Part shown: positions 9,345 through 17,718 of the stretch, one piece after another
How the letters are laid out: the number at the start of each line of letters is the position of its first letter
How positions within the stretch are numbered: the stretch's first letter is position 1
Origin: UBA2779 sp965232615
GTDB taxonomy: Bacteria > Spirochaetota > Spirochaetia > DSM-2461
DNA length: 64,000 nucleotides
Assembly: GCA_965232615.1 (NCBI GenBank)
Contig: OZ246985.1
Coordinates: 2,046,001 to 2,110,000, forward strand
Direction of reading: 5' to 3'
The notes under the pieces: generated by a model
Seen by the model: only the letters and a program-made list of their open reading frames with translations
Told to the model about the DNA's origin: nothing
Database searches by the model: none
Translations under genes and position numbers: made by a program

Positions 9345-11138
9345 ATGAAACCGACTGATACAAGTAATCCTGATTACTATCACAAAGTTGTGGATTGTCA
9401 GTGGGCATGTCCAGCCCATACACCAGTTCCTGAATACATTCGACTCATTGCCCAGGGCAAGTACTCGGATGCGTACATGCTCAACAGGGAATCAAATGTA
9501 TTTCCGGGGATTCTTGGACGTGTTTGTGATCGTCCCTGTGAACCGGCATGCCGGCGACGGAGAATTGAAGAGAAACCAGTAGCTATATGTCGATTGAAGA
9601 GAACCACGGCAGATTTCAGGGATGAGATCAAAGATCGACTTCCAAAGGCTCCTGCAAAGAAGAACGGGAAACGCATAGCACTCATCGGGGCAGGGCCCGC
9701 GTCGATGACTGTGGCCAATGACTTGCTTCCACTTGGCTATGAAGTTGTTATTTTTGAGAAGCTCAGCACGACCGGAGGATTGATGAGAACCAGCATTCCT
9801 GCCTTTCGGCTTCCTGCGGATATAATTGATGAAGAAATCGGCATGATTCTGGATATGGGCGCCGACCTTCGGTTGAATACACCAGTAGACAGTCTTAAGA
9901 AACTGCTTGAAGAAGGGGATGATGATGGGCTTTTTGATGCTGTATTTGTCGGCAGTGGAGCCCCTCAGGGAAAGGAGCTGGAAATTCCCGGTAGACATGA
10001 AACAGACCAAATCTATGTTGGTCTGAATTGGCTGGAATCTGTTGCTTTTGGACATGTGAACAGCATCGCTCCCCGAGTTGTGATTATCGGAGGGGGGAAT
10101 ACAGCCATGGACTGCTGCCGTACGGCAAAACGTATTGGCGGAGACAATGTCAAAGTTGTAGCTCGAAAACCCTATAATATGCTCAAGGCCTCGGAGTGGG
10201 AACTGGAAGATGCCGAAGAAGAGGCCATCGACATTGTCACCAACTATTCGCCTGAACGTTTCATTATTAAAGATGGTAATCTAACCGGTGTCCTATTTGA
10301 GAATGTGGAATGGTATCGTGATGATTCAGGGAAACTGAAATCCCAGAAGATCAAGGATGTTACAATACCCTGTGATGCTGTCATACTGGCTGTTGGCCAG
10401 GAAAATGCCTTCCCATTTATTGAAACAGATATCGGAATTGAATTTGATGACTGGAACTGTCCTGTTGTGAATAAAACCAATTACCAGTCAACGCGTCCTG
10501 GAGTATTCTTTGGTGGAGATGCGGCGTTTGGTCCCCTGAACATTATATGGGCCGTTGCCCATGGCCATGAAGCAGCCATATCCATCCATAACTACTGCAA
10601 CGGCATCTCAATTGACCAGCGTCTCCCCAGAGGCATCAACCTCATCAGCCAGCGGATGGGTATTCACCAGTGGAGCTACAGCAACACATGGGATGCATCC
10701 CAACGTCGAAGAGTTCCACAGATGTCCCTTAAGGAACGGTTTCTTGACCTCAAACTTGAAGTTGAACACGGCTTCAACAAGGATGAAGCAGCCAAAGAGG
10801 CGGAACGCTGCCTGAACTGTGACATGCAGACCGATTTCACCGCTTCACTTTGCATTGAATGCGATGCCTGTATTGATGTTTGTCCTATAGACTGCCTCAC
10901 CATCACTCATAACGGAGAAGAGACTGATCTGCGCTCCAGACTCACCGCCCCATCTATCAACCCTGAACAGGCACTGTTTATCTCCGAAGATTTGCCTCAA
11001 ACTGGCCGAATAATGGTTAAGGACGAAGATGTCTGTATTCACTGTGGACTCTGTGCCGAACGCTGTCCAACAGGAGCCTGGGACATGAAGAAGTCAATCA
11101 TAAGAGTTCCACTTGCTGAGGATTATAATGAAAGATGA
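9345..11138 (+). CDS. FAD-dependent NAD(P)H oxidoreductase with ferredoxin domains (GltD-like)
   Basis: An electron-transfer flavoprotein of the glutamate synthase small-subunit type. N-terminal cysteines C18, C22, C61, C65 and C69 suit the Fe-S clusters of this fold. FAD binding is shown by IALIGAGPASM near residue 110, and the NAD(P)H site by VVIIGGGNTAMD near 247. The C-terminus carries two 4Fe-4S ferredoxin motifs, CIECDACIDVCP and CIHCGLCAERCP. It overlaps the next gene, the oxoacid oxidoreductase alpha subunit, by 11 bp. It therefore probably moves electrons between NAD(P)H and the ferredoxin side of that enzyme; a role in glutamate synthesis is unlikely because no large GltB subunit is nearby. 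Confidence 0.9.
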   Translation: MKPTDTSNPDYYHKVVDCQWACPAHTPVPEYIRLIAQGKYSDAYMLNRESNVFPGILGRVCDRPCEPACRRRRIEEKPVAICRLKRTTADFRDEIKDRLPKAPAKKNGKRIALIGAGPASMTVANDLLPLGYEVVIFEKLSTTGGLMRTSIPAFRLPADIIDEEIGMILDMGADLRLNTPVDSLKKLLEEGDDDGLFDAVFVGSGAPQGKELEIPGRHETDQIYVGLNWLESVAFGHVNSIAPRVVIIGGGNTAMDCCRTAKRIGGDNVKVVARKPYNMLKASEWELEDAEEEAIDIVTNYSPERFIIKDGNLTGVLFENVEWYRDDSGKLKSQKIKDVTIPCDAVILAVGQENAFPFIETDIGIEFDDWNCPVVNKTNYQSTRPGVFFGGDAAFGPLNIIWAVAHGHEAAISIHNYCNGISIDQRLPRGINLISQRMGIHQWSYSNTWDASQRRRVPQMSLKERFLDLKLEVEHGFNKDEAAKEAERCLNCDMQTDFTASLCIECDACIDVCPIDCLTITHNGEETDLRSRLTAPSINPEQALFISEDLPQTGRIMVKDEDVCIHCGLCAERCPTGAWDMKKSIIRVPLAEDYNER

Positions 11139-12936
11139 TAATATTAACGATTTCGTTCTCAAGATTGCCAACGTCAATGGTTCTGGATCAGCCAGTGCAA
11201 ACAGTCTGATCTACAAATCCATATTCCGTTCCGGTGTCCCGGTGTCAGCAAAAAACATCTTTCCCTCCAACATACAGGGATTACCCACATGGTTTGAGGT
11301 AAGAGTGAATGCTGATGGTCACATCGCCCGCTCTCCCAGAGTGGATATACTCATCGCCATGAATCCACAAACAATGAAAGAGGATGTGGCCTCAGTTCGG
11401 CCCGACGGATACTTCCTGTACGATTCCACCTGGCCGTTGAGAGAAGATTTGAAACGTGAAGATATCAACTTTCTTCCTGTTCCATTTTCCAACTTGAACG
11501 TAGAAGCTTTCCCCGATGTAAAAGTCAGAATTCTAATGAAGAACATCACCTATGTGGGAGCTTCTGCGGCCTTTCTCAACATTGAACTCTCTGTTATCCA
11601 AACATTGATAGAAGAAACATACAGTCGAAAACCAGAGCTGGCAGAAGCCAATATGAAGGCAATAACGATGAGTCACAGTTATGTTAAAGATAATTTTGAC
11701 TATCCATTGCCTATTCGTGTCAACCGATTGGATAAAACCCGCGATTGTGTTCTGATGACCGGAAATGCCGCCACTGCTCTGGGCTGTATTTATGCCGGAG
11801 CAACCGTTGCCGCATGGTATCCCATTACTCCGGCCACCTCAGTTTCCAGCGTTTTTGGTCAACTCAGTGAGCGCTTTCATCGGGATCCAGAGACGGGTCG
11901 CTTGAATGTTATCATTGTTCAAGCTGAAGATGAACTGGCCGCTGCCGGAATTGCAATTGGGGCCGGCTGGGCAGGAGCGCGTTCATTTACAGCCACCAGT
12001 GGGGCTGGAATATCCCTGATGAACGAATTCATTGGATTTGCTTACTTTACTGAAATTCCGGTTGTATTCATTGATGTCCAACGTGTAGGTCCATCCACAG
12101 GTCTGCCTACCCGAACCCAACAGGGAGATATTTTATTCGCTGCCTATGCCTCTCATGGAGATACGAAGCACATCCTTCTTTTTCCATCCGATCCCGAAGA
12201 ATGCTTCTACTTCAGCGTTGCCGCCTTTGATCTTGCAGAACACTTTCAAACACCAGTTATTGTTCTCTCTGACCTTGACATTGGTATGAATGAGTGGTTG
12301 ATACCACGGTTGCATTGGGATGACTCATATCGTCCTGACCGGGGGAAAGTACTCACGGCTGAACAACTTGAGAAAATGGAGAAGTTTTACCGTTATCTGG
12401 ATACCGATGGCGATGGAATCGCGGCCCGTACCCTCCCTGGAGTTCATTCTAAAGGGGCCTATTTTCTCAGGGGATCCGGGCATAACAAGTACGGGCAATA
12501 CACCGAGAAATCTGAAGAGTATATTGAGGTTGTTGACAGACTCCTTCGAAAGGTTGAATCTTCTGCCGACCAGGTTCCAGGTCCTGTAATAGACAGTCAA
12601 AAAGGAAACAGGTTTGGAGTCATTACTGTCGGCGGTTGCAATCTTGCCGTCAGAGAGGCTCTTAAACGGCTTGCTGACGAAAGCATACATCTCGACTTCA
12701 TGCGTATCCGGGCCTTTCCATTTTCAAAACAGATTGAAGCCTTCATCACAGCTCATGAACGTTGTTTTGTTGTTGAGCAAAATCGTGATGCTCAGCTCAG
12801 AAGTCTTCTGATTCTGGAAAGTGCTGTCAATAAATCTCAGTTGATTCCAATCCTGGAGTATGGCGGTATGCCGGCAGACGCTGATGCTATTACAAAAAAA
12901 CTGAGGGAAGCATATAAAAAAGAGGAGAGACAATAA
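11128..12936 (+). CDS. korA: 2-oxoacid:acceptor oxidoreductase, fused gamma-alpha subunit
   Basis: This subunit of a thiamine-diphosphate, Fe-S enzyme decarboxylates 2-oxoacids to acyl-CoA and reduces ferredoxin. Residues 1-190 are the gamma domain (GSGSASANSLIYKSI, RSPRVDILIAMNP). Residues from about 205 are the alpha/pyrimidine-binding domain (TGNAATALGCIYAG, YPITPATSVS, EDELAAAGIAIGAGWAGAR, TSGAGISLMNE). The length fits fused KorA proteins. The ATG at 11128 has GAGGA 6 nt upstream and overlaps the preceding stop. The stop overlaps the beta-subunit start as TAATG. Substrate (2-oxoglutarate, a branched-chain oxoacid or other) cannot be told from the sequence. Confidence 0.92.
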   Translation: MKDDNINDFVLKIANVNGSGSASANSLIYKSIFRSGVPVSAKNIFPSNIQGLPTWFEVRVNADGHIARSPRVDILIAMNPQTMKEDVASVRPDGYFLYDSTWPLREDLKREDINFLPVPFSNLNVEAFPDVKVRILMKNITYVGASAAFLNIELSVIQTLIEETYSRKPELAEANMKAITMSHSYVKDNFDYPLPIRVNRLDKTRDCVLMTGNAATALGCIYAGATVAAWYPITPATSVSSVFGQLSERFHRDPETGRLNVIIVQAEDELAAAGIAIGAGWAGARSFTATSGAGISLMNEFIGFAYFTEIPVVFIDVQRVGPSTGLPTRTQQGDILFAAYASHGDTKHILLFPSDPEECFYFSVAAFDLAEHFQTPVIVLSDLDIGMNEWLIPRLHWDDSYRPDRGKVLTAEQLEKMEKFYRYLDTDGDGIAARTLPGVHSKGAYFLRGSGHNKYGQYTEKSEEYIEVVDRLLRKVESSADQVPGPVIDSQKGNRFGVITVGGCNLAVREALKRLADESIHLDFMRIRAFPFSKQIEAFITAHERCFVVEQNRDAQLRSLLILESAVNKSQLIPILEYGGMPADADAITKKLREAYKKEERQ

Positions 12937-13991
12937 TGAGCTACGGTCATAAACCAGAAGTAAGTCATCCTTCAATATCTCTGAATGAAGTGGGTTTAAC
13001 TCGACGAGATTATGAGGGTGCCCTTTCCACTCTCTGTGCCGGATGTGGTCATGATTCGATTACAGCAGCTATAATTCAGGCCACCTGGGAACTTTCCCTG
13101 CCGCCTCACCGAATTGCCAAACTCAGCGGTATTGGCTGTTCGTCAAAAACACCCACCTACTTTATTTCAGAGGCTCATGGTATTAACTCCGTCCATGGTA
13201 GAATGGCGGCTGTGGCCACCGGAGCATCAGCAGCCAACCGTGATCTATGGCTGATTGGAGTCTCCGGGGATGGAGACTCCCTTTCCATCGGCCTTGGTCA
13301 GTTTGCCCATACTGCCCGTAGAAATGTGAATATGCTGTATGTTCTGGAGAATAACGGCGTTTATGGCCTGACCAAAGGACAGTTTTCTGCCTCTGCCGAT
13401 GTTGGTTCCAGGCTGAAGAAGGGTGAATCAAATCCTTTCGGACCTATTGATCCCGCCCAGCTTGCCATCAGCATCGGAGCATCTTTTGTTGCCCGTTCAT
13501 TTTCAGGAGACAAAGCCCAGATTGTTCCGCTCATCAAAGCAGGTCTTACTCACCGCGGTTTCGCCGTCATTGATGTTATTTCTCCCTGTGTTACTTTTAA
13601 CGACCATGAAAGCTCTACAAAGAGTTATATACATACCAGGGAAAGCATAACTGAAGCAGTTCATATAGATTTCATTGAGGATTCTGAAGAAATAACCACA
13701 AGCTATGATAAAGGCACGAAAACAAAACTGACCTTACATGATGGTTCCAGTATAATCCTCGACAAAGTTGCCGAAAACTATGATCCCACTGATTCCCTGG
13801 AAGCACTTGCATACATTCGCCGATGTGCAATGAAGGGACGGGTTGCAACAGGTTTGCTCTATATCAATAAAGATGCAGAGGACATGCATGATCACGCGTC
13901 AACATGTGATAATCCACTGGTCAACCAGTCATTTGAACTACTCAATCCAGGCAATGAGGCATTGCAAAAACTTCAGGACTCCCTTTGCTGA
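12936..13991 (+). CDS. korB: 2-oxoacid:acceptor oxidoreductase beta subunit (thiamine-diphosphate binding)
   Basis: Partner of the preceding alpha/gamma subunit. The thiamine-diphosphate and Mg site is GDGDSLSIGLGQ followed by ENNGVYGLTKGQ. Cysteines in CAGCGH and GCSSKTP, plus one in the SPCVTFNDH segment, match those that hold the 4Fe-4S cluster in KorB proteins. The 351 residues are slightly longer than many KorB proteins, with a C-terminal tail after residue 290. It is the last gene of the operon. No clear terminator follows before the mobile repeat at 14081. Confidence 0.93.
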   Translation: MSYGHKPEVSHPSISLNEVGLTRRDYEGALSTLCAGCGHDSITAAIIQATWELSLPPHRIAKLSGIGCSSKTPTYFISEAHGINSVHGRMAAVATGASAANRDLWLIGVSGDGDSLSIGLGQFAHTARRNVNMLYVLENNGVYGLTKGQFSASADVGSRLKKGESNPFGPIDPAQLAISIGASFVARSFSGDKAQIVPLIKAGLTHRGFAVIDVISPCVTFNDHESSTKSYIHTRESITEAVHIDFIEDSEEITTSYDKGTKTKLTLHDGSSIILDKVAENYDPTDSLEALAYIRRCAMKGRVATGLLYINKDAEDMHDHASTCDNPLVNQSFELLNPGNEALQKLQDSLC

Positions 13992-14080
13992 GAGGTTAAC
14001 CCTGGAACCGGTATATATTGACCATTGACGACTGTACCCCGATTGTGAAAGATCAATGTCGAAATAACCACGATACTGAG

Positions 14081-14412
14081 GGGTACCTCTAAAAAACAGC
14101 TTTTGGAATTTGGCGCAGTTGGCGGTGCGTTCCTCGGAGCTTTGCTCCTGCGGTACGCACCTGATTAAATTTTTTCTTGATGCAAGACGGCAAAAGCGGA
14201 GGGTTGGCGGTGCGTTCCTCGGAGCTTTGCTCCTGCGGTACGCACCTGATTAAATTTTTTCTTGATGCAAGACGGCAAAAGCGGAGGGTTGGCGGTGCGT
14301 TCCTCGGAGCTTTGCTCCTGCGGTACGCACCTGATTACGTGAGCATCTTGACAACGCAGCAGCGAGGAAAAAGATCAAGCCAAAAACGAAATAAGGTTTT
14401 TTAGAGGTGCCC
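14081..14412. repeat. Full mobile repeat copy with three tandem hairpin modules
   Basis: It starts GGGTACCTCTAAAAAACAGC and ends GGTTTTTTAGAGGTGCCC, so the ends are inverted. Inside, the hairpin GGTGCGT...GCTCCTGCGGTACGCACC recurs three times at 14121, 14206 and 14291, giving an 85-bp period. No matching 4-bp duplication is seen (TGAG on the left, TATA on the right), so this copy has recombined or sits at a rearranged junction. It carries no transposase; the small reading frames inside it are not convincing genes. Confidence 0.85.
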
Positions 14413-14478
14413 TATAATCGACAAAGAAGTCATTCTTATCCGGGGTATAACAGCCCGGAAGAATATGAATTAGAACGT
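14413..14478 (+). pseudogene. C-terminal scrap of an IS3-family transposase, cut by the integron segment
   Basis: The plus strand encodes YNRQRSHSYPGYNSPEEYELER, the typical C-terminal end of IS3-family OrfB. The same sequence stands at 21082, 23527 and 27030, where it runs on to VA-stop. Here it breaks at AACGT, and the rest (GTGGCTTAA) is found at 17387, on the far side of the integron segment. Confidence 0.7.
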
Positions 14479-14548
14479 CACGCATGAGGCTCAAATTGAC
14501 CCGCGCGAGCGCGGGTCAATTTGTAGCTCTCCATGCGATTGTTAGCCC
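14470..14548 (-). other. attC recombination site of cassette 2
   Basis: Read on the minus strand it begins GGGCTAAC. A 15-bp perfect palindrome (CAAATTGACCCGCGC, loop TC, then its complement) forms the centre, with the partly pairing arms CGCATGGAGAGCT and AGCCTCATGCG outside it, and it ends at CGTT. The GGGCTAAC is the exact complement of the cassette's own first bases (GTTAGCCC at 16644-16637), the signature of an integron cassette. The final core GTTCTAA does not fit the GTTRRRY consensus because it belongs to the IS3 scrap. Confidence 0.7.
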
Positions 14549-14552
14549 AATT

Positions 14553-16576
14553 CTACTTCTTGTATGGACCAAGAAACTTGTCGCCGTTGAAGTGGATAAG
14601 ATGGTCAGGGGAATCGGCTATCCACACTTCAGTTTCCCATGCAATATCCGGCGCAAACTTCCTGAAAGTTGCTCTGTCGAGAAACGCCGTCACATAAACA
14701 ATCTCTGCCGTGCACTCCTTGGTAAGGCGTTTGAGCTCTTCAAGCCTTACCGGTGTAATTGGCCCTGAGCTGTGGACGGCCTCGATAAGGAACAGCCAGT
14801 TCTTCTCTGAGCTGTATGCAAGAATGTCCGGAAGTTCGTCATATGTAAGCTCAAAGAAAGATAATTCCTCAAGTGTCTTCTTGTCACAGAGAAGGAGTTT
14901 CTTCGCCGTGTCGCCAACATATAGCACTTCAGACGCAAACCCGTAGCGGGGAAGAAACTCCTCAATGATGGCCTTCTGCAAATCATTGTGCTCGCCAGGC
15001 GAAAAATCCAGCGATAGACCGTCAGGCAGTGAAACGGCCACTGTTTCAATATCCCGCATGGCGGATAGCCGTTCGCGCAATGTGCCAGTTTCAGCAAGGA
15101 GTTCGTCAACATCCTCTTCCCAACCATCCTTACCATATGACCTGACGATATAGGCAAATTGGGGACTGAGGGCATAACCCCGAGTCGGGTTGTTTGTCGC
15201 CGCATTGGGATCATTGGCACTACGGTCAACAATTTCAGGTCTTTTCTGCGGATATCGTCGTAAGATCCGCTCGATATGGATTCGCCGAAATTGCTGTTGA
15301 TGTAGTCAATAATCTGGCGTGTTTGAGGAGCCCAGCCATCTCCGCTCTGTTTGGCTTCCGACCAGTTGTTTGACCGCTTCACATCAACCACCGCGAGGAA
15401 TGCCATTCCCATCTTCTCAAGGCGGCGCTCAGTCAATCCGTCAAACGGTATTCCGAGGCTGTTGAGAAGATGGAGGGCCTCGTTTATGACCTTCTTGATT
15501 GGACGTGACTTCTTTCTCTTTGGGATAAAATCAGGCATAGCGTATTCTTCCTTTCGTGATTCCATTACAAACAGCTCTGGCTGTGCAGGCAGGTTCCTGT
15601 AAAGGATTTCAGAACTCGAAAGACGATGCTCTGATTGCAGGTAGGCCACAACGGAACTGGCGATTGCGTGCGCAAACAGCGGGGGAACGGCGTTGCCAAC
15701 CTGATAATACTGACTGGTTTCTGTTCCGCAAAACTCAAAAGAGTCGGGGAAGCTCTGGAGGCGTGCCGCCTCCCGAACAGTAATTCTCCTGCGCCTGCCA
15801 TCGGGCAGTCGGACACGATGCATATCTCCTGTTGCTCCTGCCAAGTTCCTGCAAGTGAGCGTTCGCGCTGGGCGGTCCAGGTGAAGGTCACGCGGGTTGA
15901 CACATTTCGATGCTTTCTCGTATTTGGCGATGTACTTGTCCATGCTTGGAGTAAGGAATTTGGCGTCATCCGGAATGGATGATGCCAATTCTCCAAGGGC
16001 CTCGCCTGCTGTGACCCTCGTGGAGAGTTCTTGTGGGAACTGGAAATCTCCACGATGTCCGACGACGACGAGACGTTCTCGGTTTTGAGGAACCCCGAAC
16101 TTGACTGCATTGAGCAGCTGATACTCAACCACATAGTTCAGTTCTTTGAGTCGAGTCAGGATCTCCTCAAAATAGTGCTTGTTGCGATACAGTATCCCTC
16201 GAACATTCTCGAATATCCAAATATCAGGATCGACTTTCTCAATGGCTTCAATAAAGACAGGAAACCCATCCCTTGAATCTTGGAGGCCAAGCTGTTTTCC
16301 TCCGACGCTGAAGGGCTGACAAGGAGGGCCGCCAACTACGATCTGGGCAGAGGGGTACTCTTCGCCAAGTTCAAGTCGCTTGCACTTGCAGGTGCCTGCA
16401 AGATTGCGAGAATAGGTTTCCGCGTAGTCGGGTTCCATCTCGTACCCGTTGGTGCGGATGCCACAAGCCTCAAACCCCAACGACAGACCTCCGCAACCTG
16501 CGAAGAGGTCGATGGCATCGTATTGAACTGACGCAGGTTGCGTCAGTTCTGTTTTCAGCTTTTCAAGGTAAGTCAT
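14553..16576 (-). pseudogene. Fused 5-methylcytosine methyltransferase / BsuBI-PstI-type endonuclease, frameshifted
   Basis: Residues 1-335 are a complete C5-cytosine methyltransferase: AIDLFAGCGGLSLGF, GGPPCQPFSVGG with the catalytic Cys, FENVRG, VPQNRERL and YYQVGNAVPP. With no stop codon between, the frame runs into a restriction endonuclease of the BsuBI/PstI family (MPDFIPKRKK at 15538, then FLIEAVHSSGPITPVRLEEL in the C-terminal domain). An internal ATG at 15538 has AAGGA 8 nt upstream, so the endonuclease might also be made separately. At about 15248-15251 the frame is lost in a run of four A. One more A would restore a 674-residue protein ending GPYKK at 14553. As read, the endonuclease is broken and the methyltransferase remains. 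Target CTGCAG would be expected from the family but is not shown. Confidence 0.85.
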
Positions 16577-16636
16577 AGCTTCTCAATATTGCATATAGGG
16601 GAGCGCATTTCACGCAGATTCCTATTCTTCATCTAT

Positions 16637-16704
16637 GGGCTAACGCCGCAAATCACCGGCGCTGAGCGACAGCGAAGCGTCCGAGTGAATTTGCCTTGTT
16701 ATGC
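16637..16704 (-). other. attC recombination site between cassettes 1 and 2
   Basis: On the minus strand it runs from GCATAAC to GTTAGCC over 68 bp. The inner arms are GGCAAATTCAC and GTGATTTGC, which pair with one extra base, as the unpaired bases of attC hairpins do. It lies 22 bp after the stop of the cassette 1 gene and 61 bp before the methyltransferase start. Confidence 0.8.
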
Positions 16705-16725
16705 GCCTTCTTCATCTCCACCAAT

Positions 16726-17058
16726 TCAGCGGTATTGCCGTATGAGAGCTTCTTTTCTTGTTTCAAACAATCTCTTATCTTCAATAATCACTGCTTTCAA
16801 TAGCCATCCACCATCTTTGCCCGCTTCTTTCACTGGGTCTGGATTACTGTTTTCATGCTTTAAGTACAACAGGAGCAATGGCGTACCTTGCCAGTAATAG
16901 TTATCACCACCCATTAAATCTCTTAGCGAAAACCATTCATCCTTTCTATTTTTGCACCAACAATAAACGCCACCTTGAAGAAAATCTTTTATTCGTCTTT
17001 TTTCTTCTTCGGATATTCCGGTGACATTTCGTAGTTCAGATTTTACATTTAACGACAT
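16726..17058 (-). CDS. Integron cassette 1 protein of unknown function, 110 residues
   Basis: I do not recognise the family. The protein is small and soluble, has no signal peptide, and contains aromatic and acidic stretches (GGVYCWCKNRKDEWFSLRDL, GGDNYYWQGTPLL). AGGAAA lies upstream of the ATG at 17058. It is first in the cassette array, next to the attI region, the place that is best expressed in working integrons. Cassette genes of unknown role are usual in chromosomal integrons. Confidence 0.7.
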   Translation of the reverse strand: MSLNVKSELRNVTGISEEEKRRIKDFLQGGVYCWCKNRKDEWFSLRDLMGGDNYYWQGTPLLLLYLKHENSNPDPVKEAGKDGGWLLKAVIIEDKRLFETRKEALIRQYR

Positions 17059-17185
17059 GGTTTGTTTCCTTTGTTCTGCGTATAACTACTGAGTGTACTG
17101 CAATATCGAATATAGCTTCCTTCAATACTCCATTTCTGTCGGTATATTGAATCAATTGCCGGATTCTCCTCGTTTACTATTACAT
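17059..17185. other. Presumed attI region between intI and cassette 1
   Basis: The gap separates the divergent intI remnant from cassette 1. On the minus strand GTTATACGC stands 29 bp before the cassette start and resembles the core site at which a first cassette joins attI. The integrase-binding sites themselves could not be recognised. Confidence 0.5.
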
Positions 17186-17395
17186 ATGAATGACCGAGCC
17201 ACTCTTCAAAGCCCCAAATTGCTGGATCAGCTTCGCGCTGCGCTACGAGTGAAGCACTATGCCTACCGCACGAAAAAATCCTACGTATACTGGGTCCGGC
17301 GCTTCATCTACTTCCACCAGAAAAAGCATCCTGGAACTATGGGAACAAGCGAAGTACGTGCTTTTTTAAGTCATCTTGCCCAACGTGTGGCTTAA
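17186..17395 (+). pseudogene. intI: Truncated integron integrase (N-terminal 67 residues only)
   Basis: The peptide from ATG at 17186 (KLLDQLRAALRVKHYAYRTK, then YVYWVRRFIYFHQKKHP, GTSEVRAFLSHLAQR) follows the N-terminal SAM-like domain of integron integrases such as IntI1. The match breaks at AACGT (17382-17386), and a foreign sequence adds VA-stop. The whole catalytic domain with the R-H-R-Y residues is missing, so it cannot recombine DNA. It is divergent from the two cassettes, the classical integron layout. Confidence 0.8.
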
Positions 17396-17718
17396 CTGAC
17401 TGTCGTCATATCGGGGATAATTCCACCTCCAGATAAGGCCAGCCGACCGCATAGCTTCCACCCGCAAAGTCTTTTACCGGCAACTCCATTTTGTCGCTCC
17501 AGGCTCCGCTATCGTTCCGGTATGCCCCTGGAAGACCGGCCTCACGGCCACCTTGCTATCCCTCACGAGCTGGCACAGTACGAAACATGCAACCGCAAAG
17601 GACGCTTCGACTCTGCGCCGACAGAAACAGATTCTGCCGGCGCAGACACTATCCGCACAATGTACGCTGCCTGCATATCCTTCAAAGCAGAGCACCATGG
17701 GTGCTCTGTAGTGCTCCT
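17396..17718. repeat. Conserved non-coding block after lipoprotein gene 1, with hairpin
   Basis: The same block of about 320 bp follows all four lipoprotein genes (also 21168-21492, 23613-23936, 27116-27438) with few differences. The first part is probably the end of the lost IS3 element (TGTCGTCATATCGGGG). The part next to the gene has a perfect 8-bp stem hairpin (AGAGCACC-ATG-GGTGCTCT at 17689-17707). A second small stem (GCTCCT/AGGAGC) overlaps the stop. There is no T-run, so termination is only possible. Overlapping short frames on both strands do not look like genes. Confidence 0.6.

Noticed and set aside
14177..14404. 75-codon plus-strand frame in the three-hairpin repeat
   Set aside because: It is a read-through of the hairpin modules without a start signal.
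14492..14523. Perfect 15-bp palindrome as a rho-independent terminator of the restriction-modification gene
   Set aside because: It is the centre of an attC-like site, with GGGCTAAC on one side and pairing outer arms, and no T-run follows.
14479..17386. Tn402-type transposon as the carrier of the integron segment
   Set aside because: The segment ends (CACGCATGAG and TCTTGCCC) are not inverted repeats and do not resemble TGTC-type transposon ends, although AACGT on both sides would fit a 5-bp duplication.
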